DNA from: Bacteroidales bacterium
GTDB lineage: Bacteria > Bacteroidota > Bacteroidia > Bacteroidales > JAADJA01
Reading direction: 5' to 3'
Assembly (NCBI GenBank): GCA_020052415.1
Contig: JAGVPB010000013.1
Location: 1-64,000, forward strand
DNA length: 64,000 nt
Part shown: positions 51,939-62,010 of the stretch, piece after piece
Layout: every line of letters begins with the position of its first letter
Position numbering within the stretch: position 1 is the first letter of the stretch
The notes under the pieces: generated by a model
Databases searched by the model: none
What the model saw: only the letters and a program-made list of their open reading frames with translations
What the model was told of the DNA's origin: nothing
Made by a program: the position numbers and the translations under genes

Positions 51939-54266
51939 TTGCGATTGAAAGTAATTTGTTTTTTCTTCCGGCTGATTCTGTTGATTCTGGTAATAAGCGC
52001 CTGCCGCACGACGCGAAACGTGCAGGAAGACCAATTTTTGCTTGTAAAAAACAAAGTTGAAATAATCAACCCGGCAAAAGAGGTTTCATCAGGTGACCTG
52101 GAAAGCCTGATACATCAAAAGCCAAATAACCGGTTCCTGAAAATATTCCCTGTAAAATTGTGGATCAATGGTATAAACCGGAAATGGGGAGAACCTCCGG
52201 TAGTGCTTGATGTACCCCTCATAACTGAATCAGAGGATCAGATGATGAAATATTTGAACAACATCGGTTACTTTGGTTCAAATGTCAGCCATGATATTAA
52301 ATACAGGAAAAAGAAAGCGAGGAAAGTGACCTATATCGTGAATCTCTCAGATCCTTATAGGTTAAGGGATATTGCTTACGCTATCAAAGATGAGGAAATA
52401 AAAATAATTGTGCTTTCCGATACTGCGCAATCACTTTTAAAGAAGGCATCTATTTTTAATACATTCAATCTTGATCAGGAACGAATGAGGATTGCCAAAT
52501 TGCTGAACGATAACGGGTATTTTGGGTTCAACAGGGATTATGTATATTATGAAGTTGACAGCGCTTTGAACAATAAGTTAATGGATATTGTAGTAGTGAT
52601 CAAAAATGTTACAGTTCCTTCTTCTGATATAAATACTCCTCTGCATGAAGAAAAGCACAAGGTATATTATATAAATGACGTCTTTATCCATCCGGGTAAT
52701 AAAACTTTTCAGCCTGATACTTTGGTTTTCGACACTCTTGTGGAACACCTGGAGCGTCGTGGTGATGCGGTTCCTCATGATTACATTTTTGTTTATACGC
52801 CACCCATGAAAATCAAACCCAAACTGCTCATGCGGTCAATGTTTGTGGAAAAGGATAGAAAGTATAATGCCACAGATGCCCAGCAATCCTATAAAAAGCT
52901 GAGTAATCTAAGGATTTTCAAATATGTGGATATTAACTTCAAAGAAAGCAATACTACACGAAAGAACCTGCCACAAAAGAATTATCTTGATTGCACGGTA
53001 CAGCTTATCCGTTTTCCTGTCCATTCTTATTCCATCGAAGCACAGGGAACCAATTCAGGAGGTGATTTGGGGATAGGAGGCTATCTGGTTTATCAGAATA
53101 AGAACCTTTTCAGGGGTGGAGAGGTGTTCTTTATTAAGCTAAAAGGAGCGTTGGAAGCACAGGAAGGAGGAACAACCCAGGGGGTGCAGGAAAGAAAATT
53201 GCTTTTTTTTAATACTTATGAAACAGGAATTGAAGCGAATCTTAACTTTCCGCAGTTTCTGGCGCCCATAAGCCAGGATATTTTTTCGCGGTACTTCAGA
53301 CCAACCACAACCCTGAACATCGGCTATTATTTACAGGACAGGCTGGATTATCAGAGAACAATTACCAATTTTTCATTTGGGTATCTGTGGTCGGAAACAA
53401 AGTTTAAAAGCCATATATTATATCCTGCAGATATTAACTTCGTTAAAGTAACAACAACACCCGGTTTTGATTCAATACTTGCAAATGAGTCGGAAAGATA
53501 CAAAAACCAATATAAGGACCACCTCATTGTCGGATCGAAATACAGTTATATTTACAACAATCAGGATATAAATAAATTAGGCAAATATCTCTATTTCAGA
53601 GGGAATATTGAGATCGCCGGTAATCTGCTGGGATTAATTAATAATGTAGCAGGAAATCATACACTTCCGGAAGGCTACAAAACTATTTTTGGGATCAGGT
53701 ATTCACAGTATGTTAAAAATGACTATGATTTCAGATATTATCTGAACTTGAATAAGAAGCACAGCATTGTCGTCAGGGTGGCTGCCGGAGTTGCTGTTCC
53801 TTATGCGAATTCAATTGATATACCCTTTGAAAAAGGATTTTATGGAGGAGGCGCCAATGGTATGCGTGCCTGGCCGCTCCGGTTCCTTGGACCCGGATCC
53901 TACGAGAATACAAATCCTGATATCGAACGTGTTGGTGATGTAATGCTGGAAGGTAACTTTGAATACAGGTTCAATATTTATAAAGTTTTTGAGGGAGGAC
54001 TATTTTATGATATCGGTAATATCTGGTTCCTTTCTGAAAATGAGACCTTTCCCGGAGGTAAGTTTACCTTCGGGAATTTCGCTAAAGAACTTGCAATGGA
54101 CGTTGGATTCGGTATCAGGCTTGATTTTAGTTACTTCCTTTTCCGGGTGGACATTGCCCAACGAATAAAAGATCCGGCTTACTCTGAAGGAAGCAGGTGG
54201 ATAATCGGTAAGAACAGGAATTGGCTGAATCCCTGGTACAATCTGGGAATAGGTTATCCTTTCTGA
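51939..54266 (+). CDS. BamA/TamA-family outer-membrane protein with lipoprotein signal
   Basis: A 775-residue protein: lipoprotein signal with Cys in VISACRTTRNVQ, then POTRA-like repeats (about 40-370) and a 16-strand Omp85-type barrel from about 400 with the late GFYGGGANGMRAWPLRFLGP motif, ending GIGYPF with the terminal Phe. This class builds or moves outer-membrane proteins or lipids. No ATG fits: the only upstream ATG (51929) soon meets a stop in its own frame. The start is therefore TTG at 51939 or 51945. The gene is followed by the helicase gene 48 bp later. Confidence 0.87.
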   Translation: MRLKVICFFFRLILLILVISACRTTRNVQEDQFLLVKNKVEIINPAKEVSSGDLESLIHQKPNNRFLKIFPVKLWINGINRKWGEPPVVLDVPLITESEDQMMKYLNNIGYFGSNVSHDIKYRKKKARKVTYIVNLSDPYRLRDIAYAIKDEEIKIIVLSDTAQSLLKKASIFNTFNLDQERMRIAKLLNDNGYFGFNRDYVYYEVDSALNNKLMDIVVVIKNVTVPSSDINTPLHEEKHKVYYINDVFIHPGNKTFQPDTLVFDTLVEHLERRGDAVPHDYIFVYTPPMKIKPKLLMRSMFVEKDRKYNATDAQQSYKKLSNLRIFKYVDINFKESNTTRKNLPQKNYLDCTVQLIRFPVHSYSIEAQGTNSGGDLGIGGYLVYQNKNLFRGGEVFFIKLKGALEAQEGGTTQGVQERKLLFFNTYETGIEANLNFPQFLAPISQDIFSRYFRPTTTLNIGYYLQDRLDYQRTITNFSFGYLWSETKFKSHILYPADINFVKVTTTPGFDSILANESERYKNQYKDHLIVGSKYSYIYNNQDINKLGKYLYFRGNIEIAGNLLGLINNVAGNHTLPEGYKTIFGIRYSQYVKNDYDFRYYLNLNKKHSIVVRVAAGVAVPYANSIDIPFEKGFYGGGANGMRAWPLRFLGPGSYENTNPDIERVGDVMLEGNFEYRFNIYKVFEGGLFYDIGNIWFLSENETFPGGKFTFGNFAKELAMDVGFGIRLDFSYFLFRVDIAQRIKDPAYSEGSRWIIGKNRNWLNPWYNLGIGYPF

Positions 54267-54314
54267 TCCTTTAACCGACATTTTGAAAAACAGAAATCTG
54301 AAAAACAACATCCT

Positions 54315-55739
54315 ATGGACAGTAAGCATTTTGCAAACCTCATCCTTCAGGATTTCCCGTACGCTCCTACCGAAACGCAAAACAGCCTGATTCATGTTTT
54401 ATCGGATTTCATGATTCATTCCTCAGGTCGTGAATTATTTATTCTGAAAGGCTATGCCGGAACAGGAAAGACGACTGTGGTAAGTTCTTTTGTTAAGAGC
54501 CTCCCGGCAATAGGAAGAGAATCGGTATTACTGGCTCCGACAGGCAGGGCGGCAAAAGTTTTATCATCCTACTCGGGCAAAAAGGCATTTACCATCCATA
54601 AAAAAATCTATTTTTTATCAACGGGTTATGATGGTGCTGTAAGGCTTGTTTTATCAGTGAATAAGCATAAAAATACAATTTTTATGGTGGATGAGGCATC
54701 AATGATTCCGGATGATTCGGTCTCACCTGATTTCAGCTTGTTTTCTATCCGTAATCTTCTGGACGATTTGGTAAGTTATGTTTACAGTGGTGAAAACTGC
54801 AACCTGGTGCTGATTGGTGATACTGCGCAGCTTCCACCTGTAGGTATTGATGAAAGTCCGGCACTGAACCTTGAATATCTTAAAAATACGTATCATTTTC
54901 AAATTGATACATTCGAATTAAAGGAAGTCGTCAGGCAATCACTCGAATCCGGAATACTCGCAAATGCCACAAACCTCCGGAAAAACATTCTGGAAAATAA
55001 ACCTGAGGCTGTTATTGAATTAGGGAGCTATCCGGATTTAATAAGAATAAACGGTACCGAACTCGAAGACATCCTCAATGAATCTTATTCAAATTCAGGA
55101 GCTGAAGAAACCGTAGTCATTACGCGTTCAAACAAAAGGGCAAATATTTTTAACCAGGAAATAAGGAAACGCATCCTTTATCTTGAAAATGAAATTGCAA
55201 CCGGTGATTACCTGATGATCGTAAAGAATAATTATTTCTGGGTCACTAAAGAATCCAAACCGGGTTTTCTGGCAAACGGAGATATAGTCCAGATCATGCG
55301 GATAGAAAAGTATGAGGAATTATATGGCTTCCGGTTTGCCACTATTGTCATCCGGTTGATGGATTATCCTGAAGAAAACGACCTCTCTGTCAAGATTTTA
55401 CTCGATACGATTATGGTTGATGGCCCTTCCCTTCCACGTCAGGATCATCAATGTTTATATGAGGAGGTAATGAAGGATTATGAGGAAATTCCTTCAAAAC
55501 GTGTCAGGGTAGAAAAAGTCAAAAACAATCCTTATTACAATGCACTTCAGGTTAAATTTGCTTATTCGTTAACCTGCCACAAGACGCAGGGCGGGCAATG
55601 GGAGCGTGTGTTCATAGATCAGGGTTACATTACGGAAGATCAAATCAACAGGGAATATCTGAGGTGGTTATATACGGCTTTTACGAGAGCCACAAAACTG
55701 CTGTACCTTGTTAATTTTAACGACAGGTTTTTTAAATAA
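54315..55739 (+). CDS. RecD-like ATP-dependent DNA helicase
   Basis: A 474-residue superfamily 1B helicase: Walker A GYAGTGKTTVVSSF near 47, LLAPTGRAAKVLS, Walker B FMVDEASMI near 120, LIGDTAQLPPVG, and the C-terminal UvrD_C_2-like FAYSLTCHKTQGGQWERVFI and LYTAFTRATKLLYLV. It lacks the N-terminal extension of RecD2 and is typical of the compact 'AAA ATPase/ exodeoxyribonuclease V alpha-like' helicases of Bacteroidota. It probably acts in DNA repair or restart. Confidence 0.9.
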   Translation: MDSKHFANLILQDFPYAPTETQNSLIHVLSDFMIHSSGRELFILKGYAGTGKTTVVSSFVKSLPAIGRESVLLAPTGRAAKVLSSYSGKKAFTIHKKIYFLSTGYDGAVRLVLSVNKHKNTIFMVDEASMIPDDSVSPDFSLFSIRNLLDDLVSYVYSGENCNLVLIGDTAQLPPVGIDESPALNLEYLKNTYHFQIDTFELKEVVRQSLESGILANATNLRKNILENKPEAVIELGSYPDLIRINGTELEDILNESYSNSGAEETVVITRSNKRANIFNQEIRKRILYLENEIATGDYLMIVKNNYFWVTKESKPGFLANGDIVQIMRIEKYEELYGFRFATIVIRLMDYPEENDLSVKILLDTIMVDGPSLPRQDHQCLYEEVMKDYEEIPSKRVRVEKVKNNPYYNALQVKFAYSLTCHKTQGGQWERVFIDQGYITEDQINREYLRWLYTAFTRATKLLYLVNFNDRFFK

Positions 55740-55746
55740 TAAAATT

Positions 55747-55776
55747 AAAGTCCGTCGAAAAATTCCGGCGGACTTT
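55747..55776. terminator. Strong hairpin after the helicase gene
   Basis: AAAGTCCGTCG and CGGCGGACTTT form an 11-bp stem (one G-T pair) with an 8-base loop, 8 bp after the stop. No long T run follows, so it is a probable but not ideal terminator. The rest of the gap to 56144 holds MITE copy 3 and no gene. Confidence 0.55.
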
Positions 55777-55957
55777 ACCCTCTACGCTAATGAAAAATAA
55801 TTATGAAATTGTTGCGCCAAGATCATGCCATTTTAAACAAATCTGTGAATTAGGTAGTTAGTGTGTTGGTTATCCGGTAGAAAGTTTGTGACTAAAAATT
55901 TTCTCTATGATTCAGGAGAATAAATTACGAAAATGGAATAATTCAGTCGGGAATTTT

Positions 55958-56087
55958 GAGTCCACTCCAAAAAGTCATTCTCGTCATTGCGAACGTAGTG
56001 AAGCAATCTGTATGTATCATAGATCAAGAGATTGCTTCAGGCTCCGCCTTCGCAATGACGTTCCACAATACTTTTCGGAGTGGACTC
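55958..56087. mobile_element. MITE-like element, copy 3 (130 bp, different core)
   Basis: Ends GAGTCCACTCCAAAAA and TTTTCGGAGTGGACTC equal those of copies 1 and 2. The exact 6-bp duplication AATTTT flanks it (55952-55957 and 56088-56093). The core is different: a palindrome CGTCATTGCGAACGTAGTG ... GCCTTCGCAATGACG with GAAGCAATCT and AGATTGCTTC inside, a word spread widely in bacterial genomes. Confidence 0.87.
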
Positions 56088-56144
56088 AATTTTTAATGAT
56101 TAAAATGAATTTTATAATTTCACGATCTTAAAACAATAAATGAT

Positions 56145-57413
56145 ATGAATAAATTATTACTGTTTTTACTGGTTTTTATTTCTTTTTCGCTAAACGCCGC
56201 GTTTGATGATTATTTTATTAATAAAACATTACGAATTGATTACACACGGGCCGGTGATTACCAGAGTGATGAATACTTTTTCGATGAAGCAATCCTCGAA
56301 CCATTCTGGGGCGGATCGCATATCAATCTCATTGATACCTTTAACTACGGCCAATGCTATGTTAAGGTTTTCGACCGTACCTCCAATGAGTTGATATATT
56401 CACGGGGATACAGCACCCTGTTCGGTGAATGGCAGACCACCGATGAAGCCAAATTGGTTAAAAGAAGTTTTAGCGAATCAGTAGTCATTCCCCTACCAAA
56501 AAACGAAGCAAAAGTTATTCTTTATTGCCGTGAGAGAAGTGGTGAGATGAAAGAAAAATTTCAGTACGATTATAATCCCTTTGACTATTTTATTAAGCAT
56601 GAGAACCGGCTTGCTTATTCAGCATTTGATGTATTTATTTCGGGAACAACGGATAAAAAGGCAGATATTGTAATCCTTCCGGAAGGATACAATGAATCTG
56701 AACTTGGGACATTCATAAGTGATTGTAATAGATTTGCTGAGACTCTTTTTACATTTGAACCTTATTCCAGTCACAAGGACAAATTCAATATTCGCGGAAT
56801 TCTGGCACCGTCTCCCGAATCAGGAAGCGATGTTCCGGCCGATACCACCTGGAGGCAAACACTCATGGGAACTTCATTTTATACCTTCGATAGCGAACGT
56901 TACTGCATGACCTATAATAATAAAAGTGTCCGCGATCTGGCAGCCAATGCGCCTTATGATCAGATTTACATTCTTGTAAATTCTACTAAATACGGGGGCG
57001 GAGCTATTTACAATTATTATTCTGTGAGTGTGAACAGCAACCTGCATGCGGCAAAGATATTTGTTCACGAGTTCGGGCATGGATTTGCCGGACTTGCTGA
57101 TGAATATTATATGGACGATGTTTCCTACAATGATTTTTATCCCGTTGATGTGGAGCCCTGGGAACCCAACCTGACCACCCTGGTGAATTTTTCGGTTAAA
57201 TGGAAAAATATGCTGGATAAAGAAACACCGGTTCCCACGCCTTCAGAAAAAAAATTCTTTTCCATTACTGGAGTTTTTGAGGGCGGTGGTTATGCTTCCA
57301 AAGGTGTTTATCGCCCTTCACATGATTGTTTAATGAATACTTTCAAAGGTGATGAGTTTTGTCCTGTCTGTAAGAAGGCAATTGACAGAATGATACTTTT
57401 TTATTCGGAATAG
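56145..57413 (+). CDS. M64 family metallopeptidase (IgA-peptidase-like)
   Basis: A 422-residue secreted peptidase: signal peptide (1-18, FSLNA), an N-terminal beta-sandwich (about 30-150), and an M64 catalytic domain starting ADIVILPEGYNESELGTF near 185. The zinc site HEFGHGFAGLADEYY lies near 306-320 (HExxH plus Asp), with CPVCKKAIDRMI at the end. Relatives include IgA peptidase of gut bacteria and many of unknown target. Its leader contains MITE copy 3, which may affect its promoter. Confidence 0.9.
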   Translation: MNKLLLFLLVFISFSLNAAFDDYFINKTLRIDYTRAGDYQSDEYFFDEAILEPFWGGSHINLIDTFNYGQCYVKVFDRTSNELIYSRGYSTLFGEWQTTDEAKLVKRSFSESVVIPLPKNEAKVILYCRERSGEMKEKFQYDYNPFDYFIKHENRLAYSAFDVFISGTTDKKADIVILPEGYNESELGTFISDCNRFAETLFTFEPYSSHKDKFNIRGILAPSPESGSDVPADTTWRQTLMGTSFYTFDSERYCMTYNNKSVRDLAANAPYDQIYILVNSTKYGGGAIYNYYSVSVNSNLHAAKIFVHEFGHGFAGLADEYYMDDVSYNDFYPVDVEPWEPNLTTLVNFSVKWKNMLDKETPVPTPSEKKFFSITGVFEGGGYASKGVYRPSHDCLMNTFKGDEFCPVCKKAIDRMILFYSE

Positions 57414-57504
57414 GAAATTAACCTTTTGCTCAAATAGCTACTCTATATCAGCCTAATCTTTTGGTAGGGATTGGATTAGATGAAAAATGCTGATTAAAAT
57501 GTTA

Positions 57505-57578
57505 TCCACCATTCCATCATTCCACCATTCCATCATTCCAATATTCCATCATTCCAGTATTCCAGTATTCCATCATTC
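57505..57578. repeat. ATTCCATC/ATTCCAGT microsatellite
   Basis: About nine units of ATTCCANN (CATC, ACCATTCC, GTATTCC variants) between the convergent M64 peptidase and TolC-like genes. No gene is present in this 166-bp gap. Confidence 0.8.
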
Positions 57579-57579
57579 C

Positions 57580-58899
57580 TTACTTATAAACGAAAATCTT
57601 ATTTAGTTCCCCGCTCATCCTTAACAATTCGGTTTCTGCCTGTTTTGCCCGGAATTGTGAAAGAAGCAACTGATACTGTGCATCAATATACTTGTTCTGA
57701 ATTTCGCGCAATTCAAAATCACTGATGGCACCTAACTTATATTTTTCAATCGCTACTTCAACGTTTTCACGTGCAACCTCACAGTTTGAGGTTTCCAATT
57801 GAATAATGTCAAGGTTCAGTTTATACTCCTGGAAGGTTTTATATAGTTGTGTGCGAATGCCTAATTGAGTATCATTTAACTGGATTTCCGATGAACTGAC
57901 TTCAATTTTTGCATTTTTAATGTTCCGGTTTGTATTAAATCCATTGAACAGGTTGTATGATAACGTCAGACCGAGGTTCGGACCGTATGCCCTGTTGTAT
58001 TCAAGGAATCCGCTTTGTGAATTTGACAGGTTGAAATTATATGCTGCGTCCAGATCAAGTTTCGGATAGCGATCAGAGCGGGTATCATATAAAGCCAAAC
58101 CGGCTATTTCCTGGTTATTGCGGGCGATTAAAAGTTCGGCATTCTGGGATTGCAGTTTTGAAAGCAAATCTTCAAATATCAGATTTCCATTTATCTCAAG
58201 TAAATCCAAAACTTCATAACCTGTTTCAGGATTCCTGCCAAGTAAATGGTTCAAATCGGCTTTCAGGTTTGCAAGTGTGGTGAGTTCATTTAACAATCTT
58301 GCACTATCTGCGTTCAGATCAACGGAAGATTGCAGAAGCATAAGTTTAGAACCTGCGCCTATTGATATTTTTGCAGCCGCAAGTTTTTTCCGTTCCATTG
58401 AAAGCCCGACCGCCTCATATAATACCTGTACTAATTTCTTCTCCTGAACAATCCCAAAATAGGTGAGAATAATAGTATTCAATGTATTCTCAACCGTAAG
58501 CCTTACCTGAGTTTCACCCATTTGTTCGAGAACCTCCAGCATTTTTTTATCCGCGAACATGCTGAACCCATCGAATATTGTCCAGGTGAGTTCAAGTCCG
58601 GCTGTAAATGAGTTATTCACTGCGTTTGATACATCTTTTTCAGTGCCGGATATGTATTTTGAATGTGCGGTGCTTATTGACCTGTTCGGCGACGCCTCAA
58701 GGTCAACTGCCGGAAGGAACCCGGCATTTCCAACAGAATTGTTATTGTCAGCTACCTGCTGGTAATTTCGCTGGAGTTTTATTGAATAATTATTTTCCAA
58801 ACCGATCTCAATGGCCTGAAAAAGACTAACTGTATCCTGTGCAGCAGCAATCAGGAATGTTATTGAGAGAAAAAATATGGTTACTGTCCTTTTTATCAT
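57580..58899 (-). CDS. TolC-like outer-membrane efflux protein
   Basis: A 439-residue OMF protein: signal peptide (1-20), two repeats of the TolC coiled-coil layout with LFQAIEIGLENNYSIKLQRN at the start, LGLTLSYNLFNGFNTNRNIK in the second half, and ANVEVAIEKYKLGAISDFELREIQNKY near the end. It is the outer-membrane duct of the RND pump encoded just upstream. It overlaps the pump gene by 4 bp and is the third gene of the operon. Confidence 0.93.
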   Translation of the reverse strand: MIKRTVTIFFLSITFLIAAAQDTVSLFQAIEIGLENNYSIKLQRNYQQVADNNNSVGNAGFLPAVDLEASPNRSISTAHSKYISGTEKDVSNAVNNSFTAGLELTWTIFDGFSMFADKKMLEVLEQMGETQVRLTVENTLNTIILTYFGIVQEKKLVQVLYEAVGLSMERKKLAAAKISIGAGSKLMLLQSSVDLNADSARLLNELTTLANLKADLNHLLGRNPETGYEVLDLLEINGNLIFEDLLSKLQSQNAELLIARNNQEIAGLALYDTRSDRYPKLDLDAAYNFNLSNSQSGFLEYNRAYGPNLGLTLSYNLFNGFNTNRNIKNAKIEVSSSEIQLNDTQLGIRTQLYKTFQEYKLNLDIIQLETSNCEVARENVEVAIEKYKLGAISDFELREIQNKYIDAQYQLLLSQFRAKQAETELLRMSGELNKIFVYK

Positions 58900-61800
58900 T
58901 CGTTTTTACTTTCCGCTAAGGATTCGGGATTAAGATTCATTTTCACTTTTTTGCCGGTCAGGTATGTATAAAGCGCCGGAATAATATATAAAGTAAGCAT
59001 CAGCGAGAAAATCAAGCCTCCGATAATTGCAATACCCATCGGGATGCGGCTTTTGGAGGAAGCTCCAAGGGCAAGTGCTATGGGTAATGCGCCCAGAGCA
59101 GTCGCAAGACTGGTCATCAGAATGGGTCTGAGCCTCCGGGTAGCTGCGTCAATTACTGCATCCGTCTTGTTTAATCCGGCGGCTTTCCGCTGATTGGCAA
59201 ACTCAACAATCAGAATTCCGTTCTTGGTGACGATCCCAATAAGGATGATCACTCCAATCTGACTGAAAATATTAATGGTTTGACCAAAAAGCCATAACGA
59301 CAATACTGCTCCCGCAAGTGCAAGCGGAACCGTAAACATGATGATGAGCGGATCACGGTAACTTTCGAATTGGGCGGCCAGAACCAGATAAATCAATACC
59401 AATGCAAGCAGAAAAGCGAAAACAAGGCTTCCAGAGCTGTCGGCAAATTCTTTTGAAGTTCCCGCAAGGTCAGTTGAGAAAGTTTCATCAAGTGTTTTCT
59501 TTGCAATTCTTTTCATTTCGTCAATTCCCTGGCCAAGCGTCACTCCGGACGATGGTTGTGCCGAAACAGTGGCCGAAACATAACGGTTATACCTGTAAAG
59601 CTGCGGAGGATTATTCTGTTCCACCATTGTTACCAGGTTGTCGAGTTGAATCATTTCACCCCGGTTATTGCTTAAATAGATCGAACTCAGGTCAAGTGGT
59701 TTGTTGCGATCTTCTCTCTGAGCCTGCCCGATTACCTGATATTGCTTGCTGTTCAGGATAAAATATCCAAATCGCTGCCCGCTGAAATATAGTTGTAGGC
59801 TTTCGGCGACATCTCTCACAGTAACACCTAATGCACGGGCTTTTTCGCGGTCAATCTTAATGGATATTTCCGGTTTATTAAATTTCAGGTTCAGGTCAAT
59901 GATTTGAAACAGAGGACTCGATTGGGCTTCTTCCATAAAAGCCGGAAGTTTGCTTTTCAACTTTTCAAAATCAGGTGCCTGCAATACAAATTGCACTGGA
60001 AGTCCGGAACTCCTTCCTCCTCCGATGGTTTGTTCCTGAGTAACATAAGTCCTTGCAAAATTGTATTTTCTGAATACAGCACTTAATTCGTCTGCGATCT
60101 CCTGTTGAGATCGTTCCCGCTCGCCGGGTTCCGTAAAAGTAATCCTGATAAAACCGCTGTTCACCGAACTGGAAGCCCCGAACCCCGGAGAAGTTACGCT
60201 CAGCATTGCCATTCGTTCAGGAATTGTATCAGCGATTCTCTGAAGCTGTAACATATATTCGTCCATGAGTTCAAAAGACACTCCTTCAGGAGCTGAAGAA
60301 ATCACAGACAGGCGGCCCTTGTCTTCAAGGGGAGCCAGTTCCGAAGGCAGCAAATAACCCAGTCCGGCTATGATTCCGGCTGAGATCGCAATGATGACAA
60401 ATGAAATCCACCGATGATTTACAAAACTTCTTAATGTCCGGTTATAACCGGCAATGAGGTCGTTGATCCATTGTTCGGTGATCCTGAAAATACGGCTGTG
60501 AGATTTACTTTTTTTCAGCATTCTCGAACTCATCATTGGTGTGAGTGTAAGTGAAACAAGAGCTGAAATTAATACGGCACCTGCTACGACGATTCCGAAT
60601 TCGCGGAACAGCCGTCCGGTAAGCCCCTTTAAAAATATAATTGGCAGGAACACAGAAGCCAGTGTAATTGTCGTCGAAAGGATTGCAAAATAAATTTCCT
60701 TCGAACCCTTGTGGCCGGCTTCTACCGGGTTCATTCCCGACTCTACCTTATGGTAAATATTTTCAAGTACAACAATGGCATCATCAACTACGAGCCCGGT
60801 CGCCAGAACGATTCCCAGCAGGGTAAGAATATTGATGGAGAAACCGGCGACGTACATGATAAAAAAAGTGCTGATCAGAGAAATAGGGATGGCAATTACC
60901 GGGATCAACGTCGTTCGCCAGTTTCGCAGGAATACAAATATCACAAGGACGACAAGGACAAAGGCAATTAAAATGGTATCCTGAACCTCCGTTATGGCAT
61001 TGCGAATGCTGATGGTGGTATCAATGGCCATTCCCAGCTTGATATCCGCAGGTAATTCATTTTTAATCTGGTCAACCCTTTTATAAAATTCATCAGCGAT
61101 CGCAATCTGGTTGGCTCCCGGTTGGGGAGTAAGAACCACACCGACCATCGGAAGCAAGTCTTTCCCCCTGAGAATACTCCTCTCATTTTCAGGTAACAGT
61201 TTGGCCTCACCTACATCTCTCATCCTGACCAATACGCCATTATCTTCACGGATGATCATATTATTAAACTCTTCGGGTGTGGTAAGCCTGCCGCTGGTCC
61301 TAATAGTGAGCTCGGTTCCGTAACCTTCAATTCGCCCGGTCGGAAGTTCAACATTTTCACGATTGAGAGCCTGGCGTATATCCTCTGGAGTCAGTTTATA
61401 ACTTGCTAATTTTGAAGGATCAAGCAGGAGTTTCATAGAATATTTTTTCTCGCCCCATATCCTGATTTCACTTACTCCTTTTATTGTCTGAAGCCGTTCT
61501 TTAAATACATTGATTGCAAAATCGGTCAGCTCCATCAAATTCCGTGAGTCACTTTGAATGGTCAGCGCAACAATAGGACCCGCATCCGCATCCGACTTGA
61601 TGACAACCGGTGGATCGGTATCCTGCGGGAGATTGCGTGTTGCTCTCGAAACCCTGTCCCTGACATCATTTGCCGCCGCTTCCATATCAACTCCGAGCTC
61701 GAATTCCACGGTAATGGTACTTCTGCCGTCACTGCTAACGGAACTCAATGACCTTATCCCGGCAATTCCGTTGATGGATTCTTCGAGCGGTTCGGTAATC

Positions 61801-61985
61801 TGCGCTTCTATGACATCTGCATTTGCACCGACGTAATTTGTAGATACTGTGACCACAGGCGGATCCACGCTTGGAAATTCCCTGACGCCAAGAAAAGTAT
61901 ATCCGATGATCCCGAACAGCACCAGGACAATCGAAATGACCGTCGCTAAAACCGGCCGATTTATACTTGTTGAGGAAATATTCAC
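58896..61985 (-). CDS. RND efflux transporter permease (AcrB/HAE1 type)
   Basis: A 1029-residue, 12-helix inner-membrane pump. Opening MNISSTSINRPVLATVIS and the periplasmic head with AQITEPLEESINGIAGIRSLSSVS are typical. The proton-relay helix 4 carries GLVVDDAIVVLENIYHKVE near 400-415 with the two Asp residues. The second half repeats the layout (GIVTKNGILIVEFANQ near 935). It expels drugs, bile salts or metabolites with proton energy. It is the middle gene of adaptor-pump-duct order; the adaptor stop lies 25 bp upstream of its start. Confidence 0.96.
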   Translation of the reverse strand: MNISSTSINRPVLATVISIVLVLFGIIGYTFLGVREFPSVDPPVVTVSTNYVGANADVIEAQITEPLEESINGIAGIRSLSSVSSDGRSTITVEFELGVDMEAAANDVRDRVSRATRNLPQDTDPPVVIKSDADAGPIVALTIQSDSRNLMELTDFAINVFKERLQTIKGVSEIRIWGEKKYSMKLLLDPSKLASYKLTPEDIRQALNRENVELPTGRIEGYGTELTIRTSGRLTTPEEFNNMIIREDNGVLVRMRDVGEAKLLPENERSILRGKDLLPMVGVVLTPQPGANQIAIADEFYKRVDQIKNELPADIKLGMAIDTTISIRNAITEVQDTILIAFVLVVLVIFVFLRNWRTTLIPVIAIPISLISTFFIMYVAGFSINILTLLGIVLATGLVVDDAIVVLENIYHKVESGMNPVEAGHKGSKEIYFAILSTTITLASVFLPIIFLKGLTGRLFREFGIVVAGAVLISALVSLTLTPMMSSRMLKKSKSHSRIFRITEQWINDLIAGYNRTLRSFVNHRWISFVIIAISAGIIAGLGYLLPSELAPLEDKGRLSVISSAPEGVSFELMDEYMLQLQRIADTIPERMAMLSVTSPGFGASSSVNSGFIRITFTEPGERERSQQEIADELSAVFRKYNFARTYVTQEQTIGGGRSSGLPVQFVLQAPDFEKLKSKLPAFMEEAQSSPLFQIIDLNLKFNKPEISIKIDREKARALGVTVRDVAESLQLYFSGQRFGYFILNSKQYQVIGQAQREDRNKPLDLSSIYLSNNRGEMIQLDNLVTMVEQNNPPQLYRYNRYVSATVSAQPSSGVTLGQGIDEMKRIAKKTLDETFSTDLAGTSKEFADSSGSLVFAFLLALVLIYLVLAAQFESYRDPLIIMFTVPLALAGAVLSLWLFGQTINIFSQIGVIILIGIVTKNGILIVEFANQRKAAGLNKTDAVIDAATRRLRPILMTSLATALGALPIALALGASSKSRIPMGIAIIGGLIFSLMLTLYIIPALYTYLTGKKVKMNLNPESLAESKNE

Positions 61986-62010
61986 CTAAATGTCGCTTTA
62001 AACTTTATCA

